Shown one piece after another: positions 32,981 through 40,289 of a stretch of 54,353 bases of DNA (positions are counted from its first letter, which is position 1; every line of letters begins with the position of its first letter). The DNA comes from Anaeromassilibacillus sp. An172 (GTDB taxonomy: Bacteria > Bacillota > Clostridia > Oscillospirales > Acutalibacteraceae). The DNA lies in contig NZ_NFKS01000020.1 of NCBI RefSeq assembly GCF_002160515.1, positions 1 to 54,353 on the forward strand, read 5' to 3'. Both the position numbers and the translations under genes were made by a program. The notes under the pieces were generated by a model. The model did no database searches. It was not told the DNA's origin and worked only from the letters and a program-made list of their open reading frames with translations.

Positions 32981-33946
32981 ATGCCTTATGCAATCCTGCG
33001 TTTCCAGAAACGAAAAGCGGGCGGCGTTGCGGCTTGTGAACGCCACAACGAGCGGAAGAAAGAAGCCTACAAAAGCAACCCAGATATAGATATGGAACGC
33101 TCTAAAAACAATTACCATCTCATAGCACCACCAAAGTACACCTACAAGAAAGAGATTAACCGCATGGTAGCCGAAGCGGGGTGCAGGACAAGGAAAGACA
33201 GCGTGATGATGGTGGAAACGCTCATCACAGCTTCACCAGAATTTATGAACCAGTTACCGCCCGAAGAACAAAAAGCGTATTTCCAGACGGCTCTTGACTT
33301 CATTTCGGAGCGTGTTGGAAAGCAGAATATCCTCTCCGCTGTCGTCCATATGGACGAGAGAACGCCCCATATGCACCTCTGCTTTGTGCCGATTACGCCA
33401 GACAATAAGCTGTCAGCGAAAGCTATCTTAGGCAACCAGAAATCATTATCCGAGTGGCAGACCGCCTACCATGAGCGGATGTCCTCACGGTGGAATCAGC
33501 TTGAACGGGGGCAGTCCTCAATGGAAACCAAGCGGAAACACGTCCCCACATGGCTCTATAAATTAGGCGGCAGGCTTGATAAACAGTATGAAGAAATCGT
33601 GTCTGCCCTATCCGACATCAACGCCTTTAACGCAGGGAAGAAAAGGGATAAAGCGTTAGATTTACTCTCTGCATGGCTGCCAGACGTGGAGAAATTCTCT
33701 AAGGAAATCGGGAAACAGCAGGCGTATATCGACAGTTTGAAAGAGAGAATTGGGCAGGAATCAGACTATGCGGGGCGTATGCGTGATGAAAAGTACGAGC
33801 AGGAACTAAAGGTGCAGAAAGCGAATCAGAAGATATTTGAATTGCAGAGAACCAACGAGCAGATGGGGCGGCTGCTGTCAAAAATACCGCCCGAAGTGTT
33901 GGAAGAATTGCAGAAAAATCATAGAAGCAGAGCGAAAGAAAGGTAG
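32981..33946 (+). CDS. MobV-family relaxase (Mob/Pre type)
   Basis: The 321-residue protein is a Mob_Pre relaxase. It has an N-terminal AILRFQKRKAGGVAA motif and ERHNERK (about 2-27), NYHLI, and a metal-site histidine cluster HMDERTPHMHLCF (about 123-135). The long C-terminal half is coiled-coil. It would nick an oriT, probably within the preceding repeat region, and allow element B to be mobilized by a conjugative partner such as the host ICE. ATG 32981 has AAAGGAGG; a longer frame reaches back through the repeats and is not real. The family differs from the two MobP relaxases in this window. Confidence 0.85.
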   Translation: MPYAILRFQKRKAGGVAACERHNERKKEAYKSNPDIDMERSKNNYHLIAPPKYTYKKEINRMVAEAGCRTRKDSVMMVETLITASPEFMNQLPPEEQKAYFQTALDFISERVGKQNILSAVVHMDERTPHMHLCFVPITPDNKLSAKAILGNQKSLSEWQTAYHERMSSRWNQLERGQSSMETKRKHVPTWLYKLGGRLDKQYEEIVSALSDINAFNAGKKRDKALDLLSAWLPDVEKFSKEIGKQQAYIDSLKERIGQESDYAGRMRDEKYEQELKVQKANQKIFELQRTNEQMGRLLSKIPPEVLEELQKNHRSRAKER

Positions 33947-33954
33947 ATATGTGA

Positions 33955-34809
33955 ATGAAGAAACAGGATTTTAAGGTGTTAAAGACCAAAGACTTGTACC
34001 CGTTCCCCGACAATCCGTTTCATGTGGCAGAAGATGAAACACTGTCAGAGTTAGCGGAAAGCATCAAGGAATTTGGCATTGTCACGCCGATAATCACACG
34101 CCCGAAAGAGGACGGGGACGGTTATGAAGTGATTGCAGGACAGCGGCGTGTCCGTGCTTCTGAACTTGCAGGGATAAATACCGTGCCTGCGTTTGTCCTG
34201 CCCTTAGACCGTGACCGAGCCATCATCACCCTTGTAGACAGCAATTTGCAGCGTGAGAATATCCTGCCATCGGAGCGGGCGTTTGCTTACAAGATGAAAT
34301 CCGAAGCCATGAAGCGGCAGGGTTTCCGCACAGACTTAACCTCGTCACAAGTTGTGACGAAGTTGCGGACGGACGACAAGGTGGCACAGGGCTTCGGCGT
34401 GGGCAGGATGACCGTGCAGCGTTTTATCCGCCTGACGGAACTGATACCGCCGATTTTGCAGATGGTGGACGAGGGGAAAATCGCCCTCACGCCTGCGGTG
34501 GAACTGTCCTTCTTGAAGAAAGACGAGCAGGAAAACCTCTTTGCCACGATGGAGAGCGAAGAAGCAACGCCCTCACTCTCACAGGCACAGCGGATGAAAC
34601 AGTTAAGCCAGAGCGGGCGGCTTGACATGGATACGATATTTGCGATTATGACGGAGGAAAAGGGCAACCAGAAAGAAACCTTGAAAATCAACACAAGCAA
34701 GCTGAAAAAATACTTTCCGAAGAACACAACGCCGAAGCAGATGGAGGAAACCATCATCAAACTTTTGGAGCGTGAGTTGCAGAGGAAACGCAACCGTGAC
34801 AGCCGCTAA
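33955..34809 (+). CDS. ParB/Spo0J-like partition protein
   Basis: The 284-residue protein has a ParB nuclease-like domain (about 10-105: NPFHVAEDETLSELAESIKEFG, VIAGQRRVRAS, ENILPSERAFAY) and an HTH near 140-160 (FGVGRMTVQRFIRL), then a basic tail. GQRR matches the ParB CTP-binding box. No parA is present in the window. On mobilizable elements such lone ParB proteins may regulate or process DNA rather than segregate it. It starts 8 bases after the relaxase stop. Confidence 0.85.
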   Translation: MKKQDFKVLKTKDLYPFPDNPFHVAEDETLSELAESIKEFGIVTPIITRPKEDGDGYEVIAGQRRVRASELAGINTVPAFVLPLDRDRAIITLVDSNLQRENILPSERAFAYKMKSEAMKRQGFRTDLTSSQVVTKLRTDDKVAQGFGVGRMTVQRFIRLTELIPPILQMVDEGKIALTPAVELSFLKKDEQENLFATMESEEATPSLSQAQRMKQLSQSGRLDMDTIFAIMTEEKGNQKETLKINTSKLKKYFPKNTTPKQMEETIIKLLERELQRKRNRDSR

Positions 34810-34854
34810 TCTTCTTTTTTCGGGAAGTAAATACAGAGAGTTGAGGTATGGAGA

Positions 34855-35085
34855 ATGAGAGAAATCCAGTATGAAATCGTAAAGGAAATCGCAGTATTGT
34901 CTACGGGCGACAGTGGCTACACAAAGGAAATCAATCTCATTTCATGGAATGGGAAAGAGCCGAAGTATGACATCCGCAGCTTTTCCCCGAACCGTGAAAA
35001 GTGCGGCAAGGGAATCACGCTGAACGCTGATGAAGCGGCGGCACTCCTTAAAGCATTACAGAAAGAATTAAACAGCGAGGATTAA
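34855..35085 (+). CDS. YdbC/PC4-like ssDNA-binding small protein
   Basis: The 76-residue protein has the beta-rich pattern of YdbC/PC4 proteins (IAVLSTGDSGYTKEINLISW, PKYDIRSFSP) ending in a helix (LNADEAAALLKALQKEL). Members bind single-stranded DNA, and a role in transfer or replication of the element is plausible. The ribosome site is weak. It overlaps a possible upstream start of the next small gene (TAATG). Confidence 0.68.
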   Translation: MREIQYEIVKEIAVLSTGDSGYTKEINLISWNGKEPKYDIRSFSPNREKCGKGITLNADEAAALLKALQKELNSED

Positions 35086-35156
35086 TGGTATCTGATTGGC
35101 AGGGCGGGGACATTTCCAAACTCTTCCCTGCCCTGTCTGGAAAGGAAGATTTAAGT

Positions 35157-35348
35157 ATGGGCGAGGATAAGAAAGCAGATAAAAAGAGAAAGCGTATCGT
35201 GCCAAAAGCACCAGTGCAGATGATAATCAGCCGTGAATATGTCGGCACACAGACCGTTACAGAAGCGTTTGTCCCGATTATCTCCGAGGATATTCGGAAG
35301 AAGATTGCCGAGGGCGACACCTTCGACAATGAGGGGCTGTCCGCTTAG
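35157..35348 (+). CDS. Small hypothetical protein upstream of the recombinase
   Basis: The 63-residue protein begins with a lysine-rich stretch (MGEDKKADKKRKRIVPK) and then VQMIISREYVGTQTVTEAF. No motif recognised. ATG 35157 has a GGAAAGGA site; an alternative ATG at 35085 overlaps the preceding stop and would add 24 residues. Similar lysine-rich small proteins appear beside serine recombinases in related elements by recall only. Confidence 0.5.
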   Translation: MGEDKKADKKRKRIVPKAPVQMIISREYVGTQTVTEAFVPIISEDIRKKIAEGDTFDNEGLSA

Positions 35349-35402
35349 AATGTACGCAATGGGACATGAAAACAGATAGGACAGATACGGAGGTTTTACA
35401 GT

Positions 35403-37259
35403 ATGGCAGGAATCAAAGAAGAAAAGAAAATCTATTTAGTCGGCATTTATTGCCGCTTATCTAAAGACGATGGTACGGATAACGAGAGTGCGAGCATTGC
35501 GACACAGAAATCCATCCTCACGGATTATGTGAAAAAGCAGGGATGGCACATAGCAAAAACGTATGTGGACGATGGTTATTCTGGTACAAATTTCCAAAGA
35601 CCAAGTTTCCAGAATATGATAAAAGACATTGAAAGCGGTCTGATAAACTGCGTGATTACGAAAGATTTATCCCGTCTGGGGAGAAACTATCTTGATTGTG
35701 GGTTATATCTGGAAGTTTTCTTCCCAGAGCATAACGTGAGGTATATAGCGGTCAATGACGGCGTAGATACCTTGAATAAATCTGCTATGGACATCACGCC
35801 TTTCCGCAACATTTTAAACGAAATGTATGCCGCTGACATATCTGTTAAGATAAAATCGGCATATCGGGCGAGGTTTCAACAGGGGAAATTCATGGGAACT
35901 ACCGCCCCTTATGGCTATATCAAAGACCCTGCCGACCACAACCATCTGCTGATAGATGATAAAGTGGCACATGTTGTAAAAGAGATATTCGACCTTGCAT
36001 TAAAAGGGAATGGAGTTGCCAAAATTTGCAGACATCTTAATAAACAGCATATCCTACGCCCTGCCGCTTATGCGGCGGAGCGTGGCGAAACAGGCTTTGA
36101 ACGTCATTTTGAGGGGAACGAGGACAAACGCTATATTTGGAGTGGGAACAGCGTGAGGAGCATTTTAAGAAGCCCGATATATGCGGGAAATCTTGTAGGC
36201 TACAAACGGATTGCCGCCAATATGAAAAGCAAGAAACGCCCCTCTAAGCTGCCCGAAGAATGGGAAGTGATACCCAATACCCATGAGGGAATAGTCACGC
36301 AGGAGGAATTTGATATTGTCCAACAGCTTATTACAAGTCGTAGGCTTCCACAGAACAAGGGAGGATTTGTAAATATTTTTGCAGGCGTTATCAAGTGTGT
36401 GGACTGCGGATGTGCTCTGCGGGCAATGAACGTACACAGGAGGAAACGCCCAGAGATTATCGACTGTGTACAGTATTCATGTAATAATTATGCAAGAAAC
36501 GGAAGAAGCGAGTGTAGTGCCCACAATATAGAAGCAAGGGATTTATTCAATGCCGTTCTTGCCGACATCAACTGTTTTGCGGATATGGCAGTGAATGATG
36601 AAAAGGCGGTCAGGGCCATAGAAAAGCGGCTCACGGAAACAGACCAGAGCAGGGCGAAAGCATTAGAGAAAGAACGTAAGAAGCTGAACAAACGCCTTGC
36701 GGAACTGGACAGGCTGTTTTCCTCTCTCTACGAGGATAAGGTCATGGAGCGTATTACCGAGCGGAATTTTGAGATGATGTCGGGGAAATACCAGAAAGAG
36801 CAGCTTGAAATTGAAGCAAGGCTGAAAGAGGTGACGGAAACTCTTAATGAAAGCTACGAGAAATCACGGGGAATCCGTGACTTCCTCGCCCTTATCCGAA
36901 ATTATCAAGGCTTAAAAGAACTGGATGCAACAGTTATAAACGCACTCATAGACAAGATACTTGTTTCGGAGCGTGAGAAGATGGCAGACGGAACAGTGAA
37001 GCAGGAAATCAAGATTTACTATAAATTCATCGGCTTTGTCGATGAATTACATATCATACCTACAAAACGGTGGGCAGCAATGCCCGCTAAAAATTGTACG
37101 GTGTGCGGCGTTGAATATGTCCCGGGCTCTGGTGCATCAAGGTATTGTCCTGCTTGTGCCAAGAAGATACGGAGGGAGAAATCAAACGAGAGCAAACGCA
37201 GGAGCAGAGAACAGAAAAGGATAGCATGTATGAACTGTCCGCAAAAAATGACCGACTGA
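35403..37259 (+). CDS. Large serine recombinase, TnpX/TndX-like, of element B
   Basis: The 618-residue recombinase has a catalytic Ser20 candidate in YCRLSKDDG, a KDLSRLGRNY arginine motif (about 90-99), a recombinase domain, a zinc-ribbon (CVDCGCAL and later C), a coiled-coil (about 405-480) and a C-terminal cysteine cluster (CTVCGVEY, CPACAKK). Its stop codon TGA is made by the last base of the element (T37257) and the crossover GA, so the reading frame end is renewed at any GA target. It most likely inserted element B into the helicase gene. The start has ACGGAGG at proper distance. Confidence 0.9.
   Translation: MAGIKEEKKIYLVGIYCRLSKDDGTDNESASIATQKSILTDYVKKQGWHIAKTYVDDGYSGTNFQRPSFQNMIKDIESGLINCVITKDLSRLGRNYLDCGLYLEVFFPEHNVRYIAVNDGVDTLNKSAMDITPFRNILNEMYAADISVKIKSAYRARFQQGKFMGTTAPYGYIKDPADHNHLLIDDKVAHVVKEIFDLALKGNGVAKICRHLNKQHILRPAAYAAERGETGFERHFEGNEDKRYIWSGNSVRSILRSPIYAGNLVGYKRIAANMKSKKRPSKLPEEWEVIPNTHEGIVTQEEFDIVQQLITSRRLPQNKGGFVNIFAGVIKCVDCGCALRAMNVHRRKRPEIIDCVQYSCNNYARNGRSECSAHNIEARDLFNAVLADINCFADMAVNDEKAVRAIEKRLTETDQSRAKALEKERKKLNKRLAELDRLFSSLYEDKVMERITERNFEMMSGKYQKEQLEIEARLKEVTETLNESYEKSRGIRDFLALIRNYQGLKELDATVINALIDKILVSEREKMADGTVKQEIKIYYKFIGFVDELHIIPTKRWAAMPAKNCTVCGVEYVPGSGASRYCPACAKKIRREKSNESKRRSREQKRIACMNCPQKMTD
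37258..37259. other. attR: Right GA dinucleotide of element B
   Basis: This GA completes the TGA stop of the recombinase and is followed by the resumed helicase sequence CTT GAA CAG CGA. It pairs with 26255-26256. Confidence 0.88.
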
Positions 37260-38181
37260 CCTTGAACAGCGAAGCGGAAGAATAATCCGTCAGGGAAATG
37301 AAAACCCGGAAGTGGATATTTACCGATATGTTACAGAACAGACCTTTGACGCTTATCTGTATCAGCTTGTGGAGGGAAAACAGAAATTTGCAAGTCAGAT
37401 TATGACAAGCAAGTCACCTGTAAGGTCAGCTGAGGACATAGACGAAACGGCTCTGTCCTACGCTGAAATTAAAATGCTCGCTACAGGAAATCCATATATT
37501 AAAGAAAAGATGGATTTAGATATTCAGGTTCAGAAGCTAAAGGTTTTAAAATCCAGCTTTTCATCTGAACGATATGCTTTGGAAGATAAAATTCTTAAAT
37601 ATTTTCCTTTCAGAATTTCTGCATATGAAACCCGTATAGAGGGACTGAAAAAGGACATAGATGTGGTTTCAAAAAATCCCAGACCCGACGAAAATACTTT
37701 TACTTTTAAAATTGATGATAAGACATACACAAAGAGAACAAAAGCAGGAATGGGCATAATTGAAGTATGCAAAGCAATGACAAGTCCTGACCCTGTTCCT
37801 CTTGGAGAATACAGAGGTTTTAAGCTGGAGCTTTCCTTTGACAGAATGGAAAGAAAATATGAAGTCAAGGTAAAAGGCAACATAAGCTTAAAAACATACC
37901 TCAGTGACGACCCATCGGGAAATACAGTCAGGATTGACAACATCATAGATAAATATCCCGAAGCTTTGGAGCTTGCTCAAAGAGAGCTGGAAGAAACAAG
38001 AAAACAGCTTGAAGCTGCAAAAGAAGAAGTGGAAAAACCATTCTCAAGAGAGGAGGAATTAAAAGCAAAAACAAAAAGACTTAATGAACTCAATAAACTC
38101 TTAAGTCTTGAGGATAAACCTATAACCGCACAGGAAGCTCAGGAAAATCAAAACCAGAACAGACCTAAACGAAGATTGTAA
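37260..38181 (+). pseudogene. 3' part of the methylase/helicase gene, cut off by element B
   Basis: The frame continues the helicase from the codon split at 26255/37260: LEQRSGRIIRQGNENPEVDIY is the helicase motif VI region. About 270 residues of C-terminal domain and coiled-coil follow, ending RPKRRL. No ribosome site precedes GTG 37312, the first plausible start, so separate translation is unlikely. It is undamaged otherwise, so excision of element B would restore the gene. Confidence 0.85.
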
Positions 38182-38192
38182 AAGAGAAAAAA

Positions 38193-38265
38193 GTGTTTCA
38201 AAAACTCCAAAAAATTAGATGACACAAAAATGTATCTATATTAAGAGTTTTGAAACACTTTTTTA
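38193..38265 (+). terminator. Terminator of the helicase gene, copy 1
   Basis: GTGTTTCAAAAACTC and GAGTTTTGAAACAC form a long stem around a 37-base loop, followed by TTTTTTAC. Confidence 0.75.
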
Positions 38266-38278
38266 CATTAAAAACAAC

Positions 38279-38306
38279 TGTATCAAAAAGTATACTTTTT
38301 GATACA
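38279..38306. repeat. Perfect 28-bp palindrome, copy 1
   Basis: TGTATCAAAAAGTA is followed at once by its exact complement. It lacks a loop, which suits a dimeric protein site better than a terminator. It lies next to the resolvase remnant, so a recombination or operator site is possible. Confidence 0.6.
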
Positions 38307-38309
38307 GTG

Positions 38310-38559
38310 TCATAGACAAATATCCCGAAGCTTTGGAGCTTGCTCAAAGAGAGCTGGAAGAAACAAAAAACAGCTTGAAGTTGCAAAACAAGCTGCAAAA
38401 CAGGAGGTGGAAAAACCATTCTCAAGAGAGGAGGAATTAAAAGCAAAAACAGAAAGACTTAATGAACTCAATAAACTTTTAAGTCTTGAGGATAAACCTA
38501 TAACCACACAGGAAGCTCAGAAAAATCAAAACCAGAACAGACCTAAACGAAGATTGTAA
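38310..38559 (+). pseudogene. Duplicated, frameshifted helicase C-terminal fragment
   Basis: The DNA repeats the last 80 or so helicase codons. It begins in frame (DKYPEALELAQRELEET), shifts by one base near 38370, then reads on as EVEKPFSREEELKAKTERLNE to RPKRRL. No ribosome site lies in front. It is a relic of the tandem duplication. Confidence 0.75.
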
Positions 38560-38570
38560 AAGAGAAAAAA

Positions 38571-38643
38571 GTGTTTCAAAAACTTCAAAAAATTAGATGA
38601 CATAAAAATGTTTCTATATTAAGAGTTTTGAAACACTTTTTTA
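38571..38643 (+). terminator. Terminator, copy 2
   Basis: GTGTTTCAAAAACTT and AAGAGTTTTGAAACAC pair as in copy 1, followed by TTTTTTAC. Confidence 0.7.
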
Positions 38644-38656
38644 CATTAAAAACAAC

Positions 38657-38684
38657 TGTATCAAAAAGTACGCTTTTTGATACA
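38657..38684. repeat. 28-bp palindrome, copy 2
   Basis: This is the same site as 38279-38306 with two central changes (GTACGC for GTATAC). The palindrome ends 19 bases before the GTG of the resolvase remnant, where an operator or resolution site would be expected. Confidence 0.6.
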
Positions 38685-38703
38685 TAAAAGAGGTGACTTA
38701 AAC

Positions 38704-38986
38704 GTGAATAAAACATTTGGATATGCAAGAGTGTCATCCACCGAGCAAAGTCTTAACCGACAGCTTGACGCTTTAATTGCTTTCGGCATTCCGGAAAAGG
38801 ATATTATAACGGACAAAAAAAAGAGGGATAAACTTTGGCAGACCTAAGCTTTTATACAATCAAGATTTACTTGATAATATCGACTTTTTATTAAGTCAAG
38901 GTGTACCAAAATCAACGATTGCTTCTAAATTACATATATCAAGGTCATCTTTGTACAGAATTTTAGAAAAAACAGGGAGGTTATAA
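38704..38986 (+). pseudogene. Tn3-type resolvase remnant with central deletion
   Basis: GTG 38704 begins a resolvase N-terminus (FGYARVSSTEQSLNRQLDAL, Ser and Arg present). The frame ends at 38849-38851 after about 48 codons. In a different frame the DNA then reads KRGINFGRPKLLYN and an HTH (GVPKSTIASKLHISRSSLYRIL), the normal resolvase C-terminus. About 90-100 central residues, including the arginine motif and dimer helix, are missing. The join lies in an A8 run. The final codons supply the GGGAGG site of the exonuclease gene. Confidence 0.75.
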
Positions 38987-39829
38987 ATGGCTGCTAAATA
39001 TCCGATTCATTCAAATTTAGAAAACAAGACAGATTATTTGACGAGAAAACAATGGTTGAACAAGGGCTTTGTTCCTGTTTCTGATGAAAAAATTGTACAA
39101 ATGTATTCAAACGGATTTCGACAGAAAGTTTTTGAATACATAAATAAAAATGATGTGAGACGTGCGACAGAAAAGGAAATTCTATCTTACAAAGAAAATA
39201 AAAAAAAGACAGGTAAATATTTACAGAAAAAAACAGAGAGTGAAAAGAAAAAGAAAATTAAAGAATTTCGTAAGTTATGTTTAAATAAATCTCCTGCCGT
39301 TCAAGTAAACCCTGCGAATACATTAGTAATTGACATTGAAACTACAGGTTTAAATATTGATGAGGATGAGATTTTAAAAATATCAATATTAAACCTTGAT
39401 ACAAGAAAAATAATTTTTAATAAGTTTTCAAAACCGTTTTTAAAGAAGAACTGGCATGATGCTGAAAAGATAAATCATATATCACCACGAACAGTTGCTC
39501 ACTCGCCATTTATTTATGAACTTCTTCCGGAAGTCAACTCTATTTTGGCTTCCGCAAAAATGATTGTAGGCTATAACATTGATTTTGATATCTCTTTTCT
39601 AAAAACATATGGTTTTTTTATTCCTGATGTAGAGATTTATGATGTAATGACCCATTTTTCAGAAATCTACGGAGAATATTCTGAAAAATACGGAGAATAT
39701 AAATGGCAAAAACTGACAACTTGTGCAGAGTATTATAACTACAACTGGGGAGCGGACAAAGCTCATGACAGCTTAGCTGACTGCAAAGCAACTGCATATT
39801 GCTTTAATAAAATGAAAAGGAGGAAATGA
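38987..39829 (+). CDS. DnaQ-like 3'-5' exonuclease
   Basis: The 280-residue protein has a basic helical N-terminus (about 1-100) and a DEDDh exonuclease domain (about 108-280). Exo I is VIDIETTGL, Exo II is GYNIDFDISF and Exo III is HDSLADCKAT. It likely trims DNA during transfer or replication of the ICE. It starts one base after the resolvase remnant's stop, with GGGAGG 6 bases before ATG 38987. Confidence 0.85.
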   Translation: MAAKYPIHSNLENKTDYLTRKQWLNKGFVPVSDEKIVQMYSNGFRQKVFEYINKNDVRRATEKEILSYKENKKKTGKYLQKKTESEKKKKIKEFRKLCLNKSPAVQVNPANTLVIDIETTGLNIDEDEILKISILNLDTRKIIFNKFSKPFLKKNWHDAEKINHISPRTVAHSPFIYELLPEVNSILASAKMIVGYNIDFDISFLKTYGFFIPDVEIYDVMTHFSEIYGEYSEKYGEYKWQKLTTCAEYYNYNWGADKAHDSLADCKATAYCFNKMKRRK

Positions 39830-39830
39830 T

Positions 39831-40289
39831 TTGGCTAAAAGCAAATATCTTTTATCAAACAAAAAGAAAAAGAGAAAAATCATTTTATTTATCGTTTGTC
39901 TTTTGGTTTACACTCTCTTGATGGGATATATAATCTTAAACTTTGTGGGATACTGTAACCTTTATAATGAACAATACAGTGTTCTTTCTTTCATCGACTC
40001 AACAAAATTGCTTTTCACCCCAACAGGATTTACACTTCCTTTTGATTTTCAGGAAACCATGAGATTGATGGAACAAATTTGGTATGTACATTTGACATTT
40101 TTTCTTCTGTTGCTTCTATTGTTTATACGCCGAAAAAAAGATGATTTTCACGGTGTGGAACACGGCTCCGCCGGTTGGGCTTCAGAAAAAGACAAAAGCC
40201 TTTTCACAGACGATACAGGTATTCCCTGCGGTGATGGTTTCTATATTTCCATCGGCGCAGACTCTAAGGGAAAGGATGTAAAAAAATGA
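39831..40289 (+). CDS. Membrane-anchor half of a split VirD4-type coupling protein
   Basis: The 152-residue protein has two membrane helices (about 17-40 and 84-102) and then the motif HGVEHGSAGWAS that in one-piece VirD4 proteins lies just before the nucleotide-binding domain. The next gene starts with that domain. TTG 39831 is the start, with AAAGGAGGA 7 bases upstream. Its stop overlaps the next ATG across a run of seven A. It would anchor the ATPase at the mating channel. Confidence 0.72.
   Translation: MAKSKYLLSNKKKKRKIILFIVCLLVYTLLMGYIILNFVGYCNLYNEQYSVLSFIDSTKLLFTPTGFTLPFDFQETMRLMEQIWYVHLTFFLLLLLLFIRRKKDDFHGVEHGSAGWASEKDKSLFTDDTGIPCGDGFYISIGADSKGKDVKK

Larger units (their letters stand above)
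26257..37257 (+). mobile_element. Element B: 11.0-kb TnpX-type mobilizable element carrying tet(O/32/O)
   Basis: GA flanks the element at 26255-26256 and 37258-37259. Imperfect inverted repeats share TTTTGCGGACA (about 26268-26278) and TGTCCGCAAAA (37236-37246). The host helicase frame is restored exactly by its removal. Gene order is tnpV, tetracycline resistance, KTR protein, sigma-like genes, RepA-like ATPase, repeat array, MobV relaxase, ParB, PC4-like protein and large serine recombinase. It resembles Tn4451-like and related clostridial mobilizable transposons in plan. Higher GC than the ICE backbone from about 29,600 to 35,400 supports separate origin. Confidence 0.88.
37943..38684. repeat. 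Tandem duplication of the helicase 3' end with its terminator
   Basis: Copy 1 (37943-38307) and copy 2 (38310-38684) are about 365 and 375 bp. Both contain the last helicase codons, a terminator and a 28-bp palindrome. Copy 2 has a one-base loss near 38370 and a 12-base insertion near 38390, plus scattered changes, so it is not recent. Confidence 0.85.

Noticed and set aside
32683-33118. Open frames in several directions across the 43-bp repeats
   Set aside because: Repeat units keep frames open by chance; the products are Thr/Val/Gly repeats and the true relaxase start is at 32981 with AAAGGAGG.
37312-38181. Independent gene starting at GTG 37312
   Set aside because: It is the continuation of the helicase frame from 37260 and has no ribosome site, so I treat it as a gene fragment.
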